In this document: piece after piece, positions 1 through 9,210 of the stretch
Numbering within the stretch: position 1 is the first letter of the stretch
Layout: every line of letters begins with the position of its first letter
Origin: Rhodothermales bacterium
Lineage (GTDB): Bacteria; Bacteroidota; Rhodothermia; Rhodothermales; Bin80
Assembly: GCA_022822185.1 (NCBI GenBank)
Contig: JAJECE010000015.1
Location: 1 to 41,384 of the forward strand
Direction: 5' to 3'
Length of the DNA stretch: 41,384 nucleotides
Notes under the pieces: generated by a model
Databases searched by the model: none
What the model was told of the DNA's origin: nothing
What the model saw: only the letters and a program-made list of their open reading frames with translations
Program-made: the position numbers and the translations under genes

Positions 1-2640
1 CAGAGGGTGTATCGGGTTCATTACGAGGCAGACCTTTTGCCGCATCGCGCTGCGAAAATTATGGCGCGTCAACCCGGCGTTGTATATGCTGAGCCTCAAT
101 ATCGGAGACGCAGGACCGGAATTCCTGTTCAAATGGAGAGCATGAAGGACTCATCAATTCAGATGCTCCTCCCCAATGATCCATTGTTCGAGAATAATGC
201 GTATATGGAGAGGATGGAAATGGTAAAAGCCTGGGATCATGTTAAGGGCGAAGATGGAGATGTTGTCATCGCAGTTGTTGATACCGGTACAGACTGGGAT
301 CATCCAGATCTGATTGCAAATGTCTGGACCAATCCCAATGAGATTCCAGACAACGGCGTAGATGATGACGGCAATGGCTTTGTGGATGATTTGCTTGGCT
401 GGAATTTTGCAAACGACACGGGGGATCCGAGGACTTTTCCCGGGGATCCAGGGCACGGAACTGCAGTTGCAGGTGCGGCCGTAGCCGTGGCGAACAATAA
501 TTTGGGGACGGCTGGCACCAGTTGGAATGCAAAACTGATGTCGCTCAATGCTGCCTGTGCAGCGGATGATTTTGAATATTTATGTAGCGAGAATGACGGA
601 ATTTTGTATGCTTCGGCGAACGGTGCCCAGATTATAAACTTAAGTTATGGTGGCTTCAAATACGATAGTACAGAGGAACTTGTCATTCAGGCCGCGACTG
701 ATCTGGGTAGCCTTGTCGTGGTTTCGGCACAGGATTATAAGATTGAGATGATAGAATATTGGGATTATCCCTCATCGTTCGTGACAACCCTGAATGTTTG
801 TGGTACGGACATGGATTCGTATCAAGTTAATTCCAGCCGTGGGTACACCATTGATGTTTGTACCGCTTCTAGGGTATTAACTACATCAGGGGGTGGATAT
901 TTTTTTTCGCGCGGTACATCTTTTGCCGCACCTTTGGTATCTGGAATCGCGGCGTTGGTCATGACACGGTTCCCAGAATTTGGGCCGGAGCAAGTTCGTG
1001 AGCAGATTCGGGCTACCGCGGACTCCAAGATTTACCAACATCACCCACCTTCGTATGAAGGACTGCTAGGTAGGGGATATGTGAATGCCTATCGGGCCGT
1101 TACAGAAACGGACAAGATTTCCGTTCGCATGGTGAATTGGGAGGCGACCAATCAATCACTGGACCCGCAGGAACAAACTCGGATCACGGCAACATTTGAA
1201 TCCTTTTTGGCCGATGCGGAGAATCTCACGGTGGAGTTTGTTTCTAATCTGCCACAGGTTACCTTTCCAGGCGGCAGCACGTTCAATATCGGGCCGCTAT
1301 CAGGTGGAGAGCAGATAAAAATAGAATTTTCATTGATGCCCGCAGCGGACATACCCTACAAATCTTTTTTATTTGTGGAGCCACGAATCAGTACATCAGA
1401 TGGATTGATCGTAAGCGGATCGGACGCAGTACGATTCATTGCAAATGATGCGCAGTTAGCATTACATGAGACGGCCACGCTCAGTTATACGATGACTTCG
1501 GAAGGGAATATCGGGCATACGGACTTTGGATGGACTAGAACAACTGATTATATTGGGCAGGTGGGGCAAGCATATTTAAAGGGAAGATCTTTTTCGCACG
1601 AGGCTGGACTGCTTGTAGGAATTGATCCATACCGCGTTGCGGGATCGGTATTTGAAAAGAAAAGGAATTTCTCCCAAAATCAGGATTTTTTTCCGATCAG
1701 TTCCATGGAATTTTTGAAGAACGAGGAAGGCCATCAGATGAGTCGTGTGATGATGATGGCGAAAGCAAACAAGCTTCCTGGTTTGAAAATCGTCCAAGAA
1801 TCGCTTGTAAATGCACTGAACCACTATGAGGATATGGCCCTTTTTCGGTATAGATTGAAAAATCAGTCCAATGAATCTGTGGAAGGAGTACACGCGGGCC
1901 TATATTTTGCTTTTACGAATAAATTCAACGATAGTACGGGGATGGGCCGTTATCAGAATGGAGACAATGAGGAAATATTTCCATATATGGGTTTGACTCA
2001 GAGGTTTGATGTTGGATATGTGGGGTTTGTGGTACTGTCAGATCTGGCGAAAAAGCATTATAGGACCTATGAAGAAGAGGAATGGTACCGTGAGTTATTT
2101 CAACCAGAGGATGTCTGGGATGGACTTACTGGTGGAATTGTAATGCCGTCCGTTCAAGATATTGAAGGTGGAGAGGCGCAATTAATGGCATCTGGTCCCC
2201 ATGAAATAGCGGCACACTCAGAAGTCGTTATTGATTTTGCCATTGTGTTTGGGGAAGATCTAGATGATTTGACGGAAAATGTATCCCGTGCGTTCGGGCT
2301 CAGGGACAGCTGGATCGGTATTCCCGCAAGCAGCGCAACCGGATCAGTCACGGAATTACCTGAATCTGTGGTTCTTTGGGGGAATTACCCGAATCCCGTA
2401 TCAGGTATAACGAACATAGAGTTTGATCTGCCATCGACAGCACAAATTTCCGTTAGGGTGACAGATCTGTTAGGGAGAACGGTAAAAACACTTCCTTACG
2501 GCCGATTTGGACCTGGCCGTGCCCATCTTCTTCAGATCAATGCGGATGAATTAGGCGCTGGAGTCTATTACTATACTCTCAGCGTATTTATGGAGGATCA
2601 TGTTGTTGAAAAATCAAGAGCAATGACAATTGTACGGTAG
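1..2640 (+). CDS. Subtilisin-like (S8) serine protease with T9SS C-terminal sorting domain, 5' end missing
   Basis: Secreted endopeptidase of the subtilase family. The frame is open from base 1, and its first residues look like the end of an I9-type propeptide (VVYAEPQ), so the true start and signal peptide lie upstream of the window; the GTG at 7 is only the first possible start inside it. Counting from that GTG, the catalytic triad is Asp92 (VVDTGTDWDHPDL), His150 (GHGTAVAG) and Ser305 (GTSFAAPLVSG), all intact. Residues about 490-770 form a second module that is clearly related to the same region of the next gene. Residues about 790-877 are a T9SS type A sorting domain (YPNP start, DLLGR core, GVYYYTL near the end). 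It is therefore probably exported by the Sec system, moved across the outer membrane by T9SS, and anchored or released. Substrate unknown. Confidence 0.93.
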   Translation, partial: QRVYRVHYEADLLPHRAAKIMARQPGVVYAEPQYRRRRTGIPVQMESMKDSSIQMLLPNDPLFENNAYMERMEMVKAWDHVKGEDGDVVIAVVDTGTDWDHPDLIANVWTNPNEIPDNGVDDDGNGFVDDLLGWNFANDTGDPRTFPGDPGHGTAVAGAAVAVANNNLGTAGTSWNAKLMSLNAACAADDFEYLCSENDGILYASANGAQIINLSYGGFKYDSTEELVIQAATDLGSLVVVSAQDYKIEMIEYWDYPSSFVTTLNVCGTDMDSYQVNSSRGYTIDVCTASRVLTTSGGGYFFSRGTSFAAPLVSGIAALVMTRFPEFGPEQVREQIRATADSKIYQHHPPSYEGLLGRGYVNAYRAVTETDKISVRMVNWEATNQSLDPQEQTRITATFESFLADAENLTVEFVSNLPQVTFPGGSTFNIGPLSGGEQIKIEFSLMPAADIPYKSFLFVEPRISTSDGLIVSGSDAVRFIANDAQLALHETATLSYTMTSEGNIGHTDFGWTRTTDYIGQVGQAYLKGRSFSHEAGLLVGIDPYRVAGSVFEKKRNFSQNQDFFPISSMEFLKNEEGHQMSRVMMMAKANKLPGLKIVQESLVNALNHYEDMALFRYRLKNQSNESVEGVHAGLYFAFTNKFNDSTGMGRYQNGDNEEIFPYMGLTQRFDVGYVGFVVLSDLAKKHYRTYEEEEWYRELFQPEDVWDGLTGGIVMPSVQDIEGGEAQLMASGPHEIAAHSEVVIDFAIVFGEDLDDLTENVSRAFGLRDSWIGIPASSATGSVTELPESVVLWGNYPNPVSGITNIEFDLPSTAQISVRVTDLLGRTVKTLPYGRFGPGRAHLLQINADELGAGVYYYTLSVFMEDHVVEKSRAMTIVR

Positions 2641-2917
2641 CGTATCTTCTTTGAGGATCATGGAGCATCTGTTCATGGCAATTTTCTTTCTTGAAAAAGC
2701 TCTATATTAGCCACCGGTAATGAGTTTACGCATGGGATCCCCGTGTCTAAACACACACAGGCTACCTAATAAACAACAGTGATGAGGTTGTTTCATGTTT
2801 GAGATTCACAGATGAATTGCCTTTTCAATTGATTCATATATTGTGTAGACACAAACGTATCCCATTTGTATCTTATGGTCCGACGGGATAAAAACCTTAA
2901 CTTATATCTTTTAAAAA

Positions 2918-4699
2918 ATGCAATACAAGACAGCAGTCCTGTTTTTCGTAATCGGTTTAATTGTCGTCGATGACAGTTTAAGCCAATCCAGACGAATTGT
3001 TTGGTCTGACCACCTAGAGGATTACAGACCTCTTTCCATTACGAATCCTGAATTTCGCCTTCAACCAACTCTACGCGGAGGAGAAGATGGAGAAGCGTTG
3101 AATTTCTTTTATGATTTGGGGAACGTATTCAGATTGGACCTTTATGGAAAGCAGGTTATAGGGAGTGCCAATGACGATGGGGTTCGTGTAACTCCGTTGG
3201 AGGAGGGAGATACGATTGGTCCTTCATCGGATAATTGGCAGATTGGGGGAGTATGCCGTAGAGATGATTGTAGCCGTGTACCGATTATTTCGTCAACAAA
3301 TTACACTGTGTGGTACGGAAAAACAGCATACGTGGGCACACACCTGTTCGCTGGAGGCCGCAATTACTATGGTTGGGTTAGAATCACAGTTTCTGCTAAC
3401 GGGCGGACACTTAAATTGAATGAGTATGCATTTCGTCTTGAACCGGGCATGCCGATTATTGCCGGAGAGAGAACGGATGCTATTCCTTCGCAAGCTATTG
3501 TACAAAACTCACAAACCACATGTTTCAGCATAACGAATGAAGGTAACATTGGATATACTGTTGTTGGTGGTTTAGGATCTGATCCTGAAACCTGTCCGCC
3601 AACCACTGGTGGAGAAAATGGAGTTGGGCTATTTTACAAAGGAAGAGACATGTTGTTCGAAGGTGCCTTTTTATTAGGATTTGACGAAAAAAATGTCTTA
3701 TCATCGGCTCGGGGAGATGATGCGTTCCTTATTCAAGATAGAGATTTTGTCCAAAAGCCAAATTCAAATTTTTATGTAAATAAAGGGGAAAATTTTCAAT
3801 ATGGCAGGGCTGAATTTGTTGATACCGATGCAAGAAATCCGGTTGGCATTTCTGTCGTTCAGGAGAGTTTTTCCTACAATACATCTAGGGAATCTGATTT
3901 TATATTTCTGCGTTATACAATCACGAACGAGTCTGGAAGTAATATCGAAAACATGTTTGCCGGTTTATGGATGGATTGGGATATGGGAGAGGGTTATCGT
4001 GACAATAATCATGACTTTGATGATGTGCGAAATTTTGGCTACGTTACTTCAGGAACATCATCACATCCGATGGCAGGAGTACGTTTGTTGGACAGTAAAT
4101 TTTCCAAGGTGAATACTTACGCTTTCAGTGTGAGGCAAGATCTGCATCCTGAAGATCCGAATCGCAGTATTCGAAGCACCAAAAAAAAGTGGGATGCTCT
4201 TTCGGGTTTGTTACAGAGGGTTTATTTATTCAGTGAGGATGTACTTCAACTTGTAAGTGCAGGTCCGATCAGTATTGCCCCAGGAGGTGCTGAGACGGTT
4301 TCGTTTGCTATGATTTTGGGGGATGACAGATTGGATCTTTTGGATAATGCAGACCTTGCACTGACCACATACAACGAAGATATTTGGGTTGTCGCAACTG
4401 AAGATGCCAATCTCGTGCCTGAGTGGATTACGATTGGAGAGATCTTTCCGCATCCCGTTACGCATCAGGCAACCCTCATATATAAATTGACACGCAGCGC
4501 ACGGGTGGAAGTTGACGTGTACGATCTTCTTGGACGGCATGTTGTCCAACTCTTAGATGCCACGAAGAGATCGGGAGATTATACCCTGTCCTGGAACATT
4601 GAAAATTTCAATCTTCCCAGTGGAGTTTATAGCCTGGATTGGACGATAGTGGGACAGGAAGACAAGTACAGGGACTCCCGGTTCATGATTGTCAAATAA
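2918..4699 (+). CDS. T9SS cargo protein of unknown function, related to the C-terminal half of the upstream protease
   Basis: A 593-residue exported protein. The ATG at 2918 is followed by a short signal peptide (hydrophobic AVLFFVIGLIVV, likely cleavage near SLSQS). Residues about 30-190 are not recognised. Residues about 200-490 match the corresponding region of the upstream subtilase in order: NEGNIGYT versus SEGNIGHT, VVQESFSYN versus VVQESLVNA, FLRYTITNES versus LFRYRLKNQS, WDALSG versus WDGLTG, and a final SAGP...FAMILGDDRLDLLDN versus ASGP...FAIVFGEDLDDLTEN block. The last about 85 residues are a T9SS sorting domain (FPHPV, VYDLLGR, SGVYSLDW). No protease triad is present. The 277 bases before it contain no gene that I can see. 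The pairing suggests two surface proteins built on the same scaffold, with or without an enzyme attached. Confidence 0.88.
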   Translation: MQYKTAVLFFVIGLIVVDDSLSQSRRIVWSDHLEDYRPLSITNPEFRLQPTLRGGEDGEALNFFYDLGNVFRLDLYGKQVIGSANDDGVRVTPLEEGDTIGPSSDNWQIGGVCRRDDCSRVPIISSTNYTVWYGKTAYVGTHLFAGGRNYYGWVRITVSANGRTLKLNEYAFRLEPGMPIIAGERTDAIPSQAIVQNSQTTCFSITNEGNIGYTVVGGLGSDPETCPPTTGGENGVGLFYKGRDMLFEGAFLLGFDEKNVLSSARGDDAFLIQDRDFVQKPNSNFYVNKGENFQYGRAEFVDTDARNPVGISVVQESFSYNTSRESDFIFLRYTITNESGSNIENMFAGLWMDWDMGEGYRDNNHDFDDVRNFGYVTSGTSSHPMAGVRLLDSKFSKVNTYAFSVRQDLHPEDPNRSIRSTKKKWDALSGLLQRVYLFSEDVLQLVSAGPISIAPGGAETVSFAMILGDDRLDLLDNADLALTTYNEDIWVVATEDANLVPEWITIGEIFPHPVTHQATLIYKLTRSARVEVDVYDLLGRHVVQLLDATKRSGDYTLSWNIENFNLPSGVYSLDWTIVGQEDKYRDSRFMIVK

Positions 4700-4820
4700 C
4701 TCACAAAATATTCATTTCCAAATCAATCCCACAGATCCTGAATAGAATATACAGCATTCACAGTTTCCTGAAAAATCCCCGAAAATGGAATAAGGGGAGA
4801 ATGTTGTCTTTGGTGTAACT

Positions 4821-7800
4821 ATGAACTGGAAAAAGAAGATGCGAATCATTGCACTGATTTTACTGGCGGCGACTGCCTGCCCTCCGGTTTTTGCTCAGAG
4901 ATTGTCAATCACGCCACCAGCGGTAACGGTTGTAGAGGGGGACTCTGAAGAGTTTACGGTCGTACTGTCGTCGGAGCCGACTGGAGACGTAACTGTGACG
5001 ATTATGCGGCAGGATGGAACAGAAGTCCGACTGAGCAGAACCGAACTGATCTTTACCTCCGCAAACTGGAATGTGCCGCAGACAGTGAGACTGGTGGCCG
5101 CAGAGGATGAGGATTTTGTGGATAACAGCGGGGCGCTGATTTTGATTGCGAGCGGAGATGGCTTAGCCGGAGGAGGAATCACCCTCAGTCCCGAGTCGGC
5201 AATCATTGATTTGCCTGGTGAGACTGCTCAATTCACGGCAACGGTTCATGACCAAGACGGACAAGCCGTATCGGGAATAGCCCTGGAATGGGCAAGTGCA
5301 GATCCATCTGTCGCCACGGTAGATTCGGACGGTAAGATCACCGCTGTAGGTTTTGGCAAGACGACGATCACTGCCGCACTGGCTGCCGCCTCAGGGACAG
5401 CAACGATTTGGGTAGACGATCCCCGCAACACACTCATCTCCGAACGTCAGATCCTTGAGATACTATTCAAAACGACCGGGGGAGACGGATGGGATAAAAG
5501 AGATGGTTGGTTGACCGATGAACCCCTTAACAGTTGGCACGGCGTAACAACGGACACCGAGGGATATGTAACGGGTTTGAATCTCCCCTACAACAATCTC
5601 ACGGGGATTATTCCGCCATCACTGGGAAGGTTGAGCAGACTTGAAGAATTGCTACTATACAACAATTCCCTGATGGGGCCAATCCCGCCCGAACTTGGCA
5701 ACTTAGGACAATTGAAAAGACTGGGATTTCGATCCAATGGTCTTACGGGTTCAATTCCACACGAACTCGGTAACCTCCAGCAGTTGAAGGAACTGAACCT
5801 GAGTTTCAATCCCCTGACAGGTCAGATTCCGCCGAAACTGGGCAGTCTTACGCAATTAACATATTTAAACTTAGCTGGGGCATCCCTGACGGGGCCAATT
5901 CCGCCCGAATTCGGTAATCTTACGCAACTAACATACTTAAATTTAACGTGGAATTCTCTGGTAAGTCCGATTCCACCGGAACTCGGTAAGCTCGCACAGT
6001 TGGAAGAGTTATGGTTGTTCCGTAGTAAATTGATAGGGCCGATTCCTCCAGAACTCGGCAAACTAACAGAACTGAAAGAACTACTTCTAAGTTCCAATTC
6101 TCTGACCGGCCCGATTCCTCCGGAACTCGGTAATCTTACACAACTGAAAGAGTTAACTTTATTTCGTAACGGATTAACAGGCCCTATCCCACCCGAAATA
6201 GGCAATCTAGCCGCCTTGGATGAACTTGCTCTTACCGACAATCAGCTTTCTGGATCAATTCCGCCCGAACTCGGTAATCTGATACAGTTAAAAGTCTTAG
6301 CTTTGGCTACAAACGAATTGACGGGGCTGATCCCGCCTGAACTTGGCAATCTCACACAATTGGAGACTTTTTTTCTGTTTGAAAACGAGTTAATGGGGTC
6401 GATTCCACGGGAACTTGGCAATCTCACGCAATTGAAGGACTTTAGTGTGGGCAACAATTTTCTAACGGGGCCGATTCCGCCCGAACTTGGTGGTCTAGGT
6501 ACCTTGAAGATACTTGATCTTTCAGGTAATCAACTCTCTGGGCGGATCCCATCTGAGATAGGTAACCTCACAGAACTGGAAACCTTGTGGCTATTCAAAA
6601 ACAAATTGACGGGACCAATCCCATTGGAATTGGGTGATCTTGTAAAACTGAATGCTCTATCTTCTGGCAATAATGATGATCTAGAAGGGTTGCTACCTCG
6701 CAGTCTTCTCAAACTTAGCCCAACATCCATACATATTGACGGTACGAGAATCTGTATTCATCAAGATGCGGTGTTCCTGAAGTGGTGGAACACCATTTCC
6801 GACAGCAAAGCTGAAGACTGTACGCCTAGCCAAATTGAGCGGCTTTCTCTGATTGAACTGTATGACAGGACAAATGGTACTTCTTGGGTAAATGCGGAGG
6901 GGTGGGCAGTCAACGCTTCGCTCAATAACTGGCATGGCGTGCACATTAGAGGCGGACGGGTCACGGGGCTCTCGTTACCGAACAACGCCCTATTAGGTTC
7001 AATACCAAGAGAGATCGCCAACTTCACCGAACTTGAGGTTCTTAATCTCGCCGACAATTCTCTGACCGGCATCCTGCCAGAAGAAATCTTGTCCCTGTCA
7101 AACCTGACTGAACTGCGTGTCAGCGGTAACATGGGGCTTGAGGGGACTCTCGGCGATGATATGATGAATCTCGCCAAACTTGAAGTGCTCCGTTTTGAGG
7201 ACACATCGTTGTGCGCCTCCCCCACTCAAGCATTCCAGACATGGTACACTAACCTCGTTGATGTGAGTGGCGCAATCTGCGACAACCCGGCTGAGGTTCG
7301 GCTAGACGTACCAGTCGCCTACCTGACGCAGTCCATCCAGACCCAAGAAGGTTCCGTGCGCCTCATTGAGGGACGTGATGCTCTGCTTCGTGTCTTCGTT
7401 ACCGGGGAACCGGCACCATCATTCTTCGACCACAAAGTGGTTGCTACGGTTCGAGGGGGAGGCAAAACACATCGGGTGGCGATAACTCGGAGCGGAGAGC
7501 AACTTTCGGCAATGGTCGACGAAAGCCGCCTTAACAACTCATTTAATACAGTTATTCCGGGTGATTTTATCACGTCAGATGCTACGCTGGTCGTGGAGGC
7601 TGATCCTGACGGTGTCATTCCGCGTGCGGCGGGAAGTCAGGATCGGTTCCCATCTGTGGGCGAAGAGCAACTCAATGTCGTTTCCGTTCCCGCTATGGAC
7701 GTTACCGTTGTCCCGGTTCTAGAGGCAAACCAGCCGGACCGGTCCATCTTTGAATGGACCGACAATATCAGTGACAACAGCCCGGAGGTGGGGCTCCTCA

Positions 7801-8762
7801 AATACGCTTTTCCATTCCATGAATTTCATGCCAGGAGCCGGGAGCCGTACTTCACATCACTTGACGTAGTTTCTGATCAAGGAGCGTGGGGCCTTGTACT
7901 GGAATTGGAAGCCTTACGGTTGATGGACAATGCAACGGGGTATTACTACGGTGCAACCGCCAGCGTCAACGGTTATGTGAGGGGAATTGCACGGCTTGGG
8001 GGATGGACTAGTATGGGCAAGGCGCTGGACACCGAATTTGCACACGAGGTCGGGCACAACCTGAATCTGGATCATGCGCCGTGTGGAGGGGCGCCAAATA
8101 CCGACCCAGACTTTCCCCATGCAGGTGGGAACATAGGTGCTTGGGGGTTTGACTTTCGTGACAACACACTAGTATCGCCTACATATCACAGGGATATCAT
8201 GGGCTATTGCTTCAACGTAGGATGGATCAGCGATTACTACTTTGAGAAGGTGATCGACTACCGTGAGCAGGTTGAAGGCAAGAACATGCAACCAATGACT
8301 AGTGCCGCCCATAATTCCGATGTGCTGGTATTATGGGGTGGTGTGCAGAATGGCAAACTCCGAATAGAGACTCCATTCCCAGTAATTGCCGCAGCACGAC
8401 TACCCCAAGAAGACGGACCATATCGTCTTGAGGGACTCGGACAAAATGCGGTCTTATTTTCGCTTTCCTTCATACCAGAAGAGGATAAGTTTGGCAATAA
8501 ATACTTCTTCTTCGCCATCCCGATTGAGCGGGAATGGGAAGAATCGCTGGAACAAATTGTCCTTACCGGTCCAGAAGGAAGCGTGACCATTGATGCGAAC
8601 GACCAGCGGGCACTGTCTATTTTTCGGGATATGCATACCGGGCAGGTTCGTGCCATTCTCCGCGACTGGAACGGCAAACTGCCCGTCGCATTGGAAGAGG
8701 CCGGCAATCTCAACGTTACGACAATACAGGGATTCAAAAACTCTGTCCGTCAGCGGAGGTAA
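4821..8762 (+). CDS. Secreted leucine-rich-repeat zinc metalloprotease (metzincin-like), 1313 residues
   Basis: Domains in order: signal peptide (residues 1-26, likely cut after VFA; LAATAC at 15-20 is a poor lipobox); a beta-sandwich domain (27-115); a bacterial Ig-like Big_2 domain (about 118-198); an LRR N-cap (GGDGWDKRDGW...SWHGV, 208-245); fifteen plant-type LRRs in exact 24-residue register (about 255-615, consensus LTGPIPPELGNLTQL); a second cap (NGTSWVNAEGW...NNWHGV, about 685-707) followed by about three more LRRs; and a beta-rich linker leading to a protease domain. The protease shows HEVGHNLNLDH at 1075-1085, the metzincin zinc motif with catalytic Glu1076, and a likely Met-turn (DIMGYC) about 50 residues later. 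Unlike its two upstream neighbours it has no T9SS sorting domain. It is probably an extracellular adhesin-protease; substrate unknown. Confidence 0.88.
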   Translation: MNWKKKMRIIALILLAATACPPVFAQRLSITPPAVTVVEGDSEEFTVVLSSEPTGDVTVTIMRQDGTEVRLSRTELIFTSANWNVPQTVRLVAAEDEDFVDNSGALILIASGDGLAGGGITLSPESAIIDLPGETAQFTATVHDQDGQAVSGIALEWASADPSVATVDSDGKITAVGFGKTTITAALAAASGTATIWVDDPRNTLISERQILEILFKTTGGDGWDKRDGWLTDEPLNSWHGVTTDTEGYVTGLNLPYNNLTGIIPPSLGRLSRLEELLLYNNSLMGPIPPELGNLGQLKRLGFRSNGLTGSIPHELGNLQQLKELNLSFNPLTGQIPPKLGSLTQLTYLNLAGASLTGPIPPEFGNLTQLTYLNLTWNSLVSPIPPELGKLAQLEELWLFRSKLIGPIPPELGKLTELKELLLSSNSLTGPIPPELGNLTQLKELTLFRNGLTGPIPPEIGNLAALDELALTDNQLSGSIPPELGNLIQLKVLALATNELTGLIPPELGNLTQLETFFLFENELMGSIPRELGNLTQLKDFSVGNNFLTGPIPPELGGLGTLKILDLSGNQLSGRIPSEIGNLTELETLWLFKNKLTGPIPLELGDLVKLNALSSGNNDDLEGLLPRSLLKLSPTSIHIDGTRICIHQDAVFLKWWNTISDSKAEDCTPSQIERLSLIELYDRTNGTSWVNAEGWAVNASLNNWHGVHIRGGRVTGLSLPNNALLGSIPREIANFTELEVLNLADNSLTGILPEEILSLSNLTELRVSGNMGLEGTLGDDMMNLAKLEVLRFEDTSLCASPTQAFQTWYTNLVDVSGAICDNPAEVRLDVPVAYLTQSIQTQEGSVRLIEGRDALLRVFVTGEPAPSFFDHKVVATVRGGGKTHRVAITRSGEQLSAMVDESRLNNSFNTVIPGDFITSDATLVVEADPDGVIPRAAGSQDRFPSVGEEQLNVVSVPAMDVTVVPVLEANQPDRSIFEWTDNISDNSPEVGLLKYAFPFHEFHARSREPYFTSLDVVSDQGAWGLVLELEALRLMDNATGYYYGATASVNGYVRGIARLGGWTSMGKALDTEFAHEVGHNLNLDHAPCGGAPNTDPDFPHAGGNIGAWGFDFRDNTLVSPTYHRDIMGYCFNVGWISDYYFEKVIDYREQVEGKNMQPMTSAAHNSDVLVLWGGVQNGKLRIETPFPVIAAARLPQEDGPYRLEGLGQNAVLFSLSFIPEEDKFGNKYFFFAIPIEREWEESLEQIVLTGPEGSVTIDANDQRALSIFRDMHTGQVRAILRDWNGKLPVALEEAGNLNVTTIQGFKNSVRQRR
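5575..6665 (+). repeat. Array of about fifteen 72-bp coding repeats (24-residue LRRs)
   Basis: Within the metalloprotease gene the motif encoding LTGPIPPELGNLTQLKEL recurs every 72 bases with no length variation, while synonymous and conservative changes make the copies non-identical. This is a coding repeat, not a CRISPR or satellite. The strict period could allow unequal recombination to change the repeat number. Confidence 0.85.
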
Positions 8763-9117
8763 TGTCGTTAGACAGTGTCAGGTGGGCAACATCAATCTGA
8801 ATCTACAGGTCATGAAACAGGAAGGCATTCCTGCCAGTGTGGGCTATATCCAGAAGATCTTTAAACAGCACCGCATTCCACGCCTTGCCCGGCGCTCTGT
8901 GGAGCAACGCTCCCCCCGTGTCATTCCCGCGGATCGTACCAAATTGGATCTCCGCGAACAGACGTTTGATACCGAGTATGCAGGCCTGTTTTTATTTGCC
9001 TTTGGTTTGGCACAGATGGATCTGAAAACCATGCTGGATCAATTCAAAATTCTGCGCGAACAGTGGTTCAATGAGCCCAGTGTGCATGGAGGGAAGACCT
9101 CAAGGCTCAAGAGTTGA
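8763..9117 (+). pseudogene. Transposase remnant (N-terminal HTH portion)
   Basis: Directly after the metalloprotease stop, and in a different frame, the sequence encodes about 115 residues without a credible start. They read like the helix-turn-helix part of a DDE-type transposase: a stretch of the type NLNLQVMKQEGIPASVGYI, then IFKQHRIPRLARRS, then a basic/acidic linker and LDLREQTFDTEYAGLFLF. In proteins I recall with this layout, several hundred residues of catalytic domain follow; here the frame stops at 9117 and nothing resembling that domain follows. It is therefore a truncated leftover. The family assignment is from memory of the pattern and is tentative. Confidence 0.5.
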
Positions 9118-9210
9118 TTGTTAAAATCGTAATCTGTAAGGGTGAAACCATCTCTCAATTATCGGGCGAATACGAACGGTGCGCAGTACTGTGGTGCGGC
9201 TCTGGAATCA

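Noticed and set aside
5575-6665. Regular repeats as a possible CRISPR array
   Set aside because: The repeats are coding, vary at synonymous sites, have a 72-bp period without unique spacers, and give a clean LRR protein.
4895-6730. Series of long antisense open frames across the LRR gene
   Set aside because: They repeat the LRR period (GGIGPV-type strings), are the reverse reading of LTGPIPPEL units, and have no ribosome sites or family resemblance.
8258-8737. 159-codon antisense frame in the metalloprotease gene
   Set aside because: It lies entirely opposite a well-supported coding region and shows no recognisable domain.
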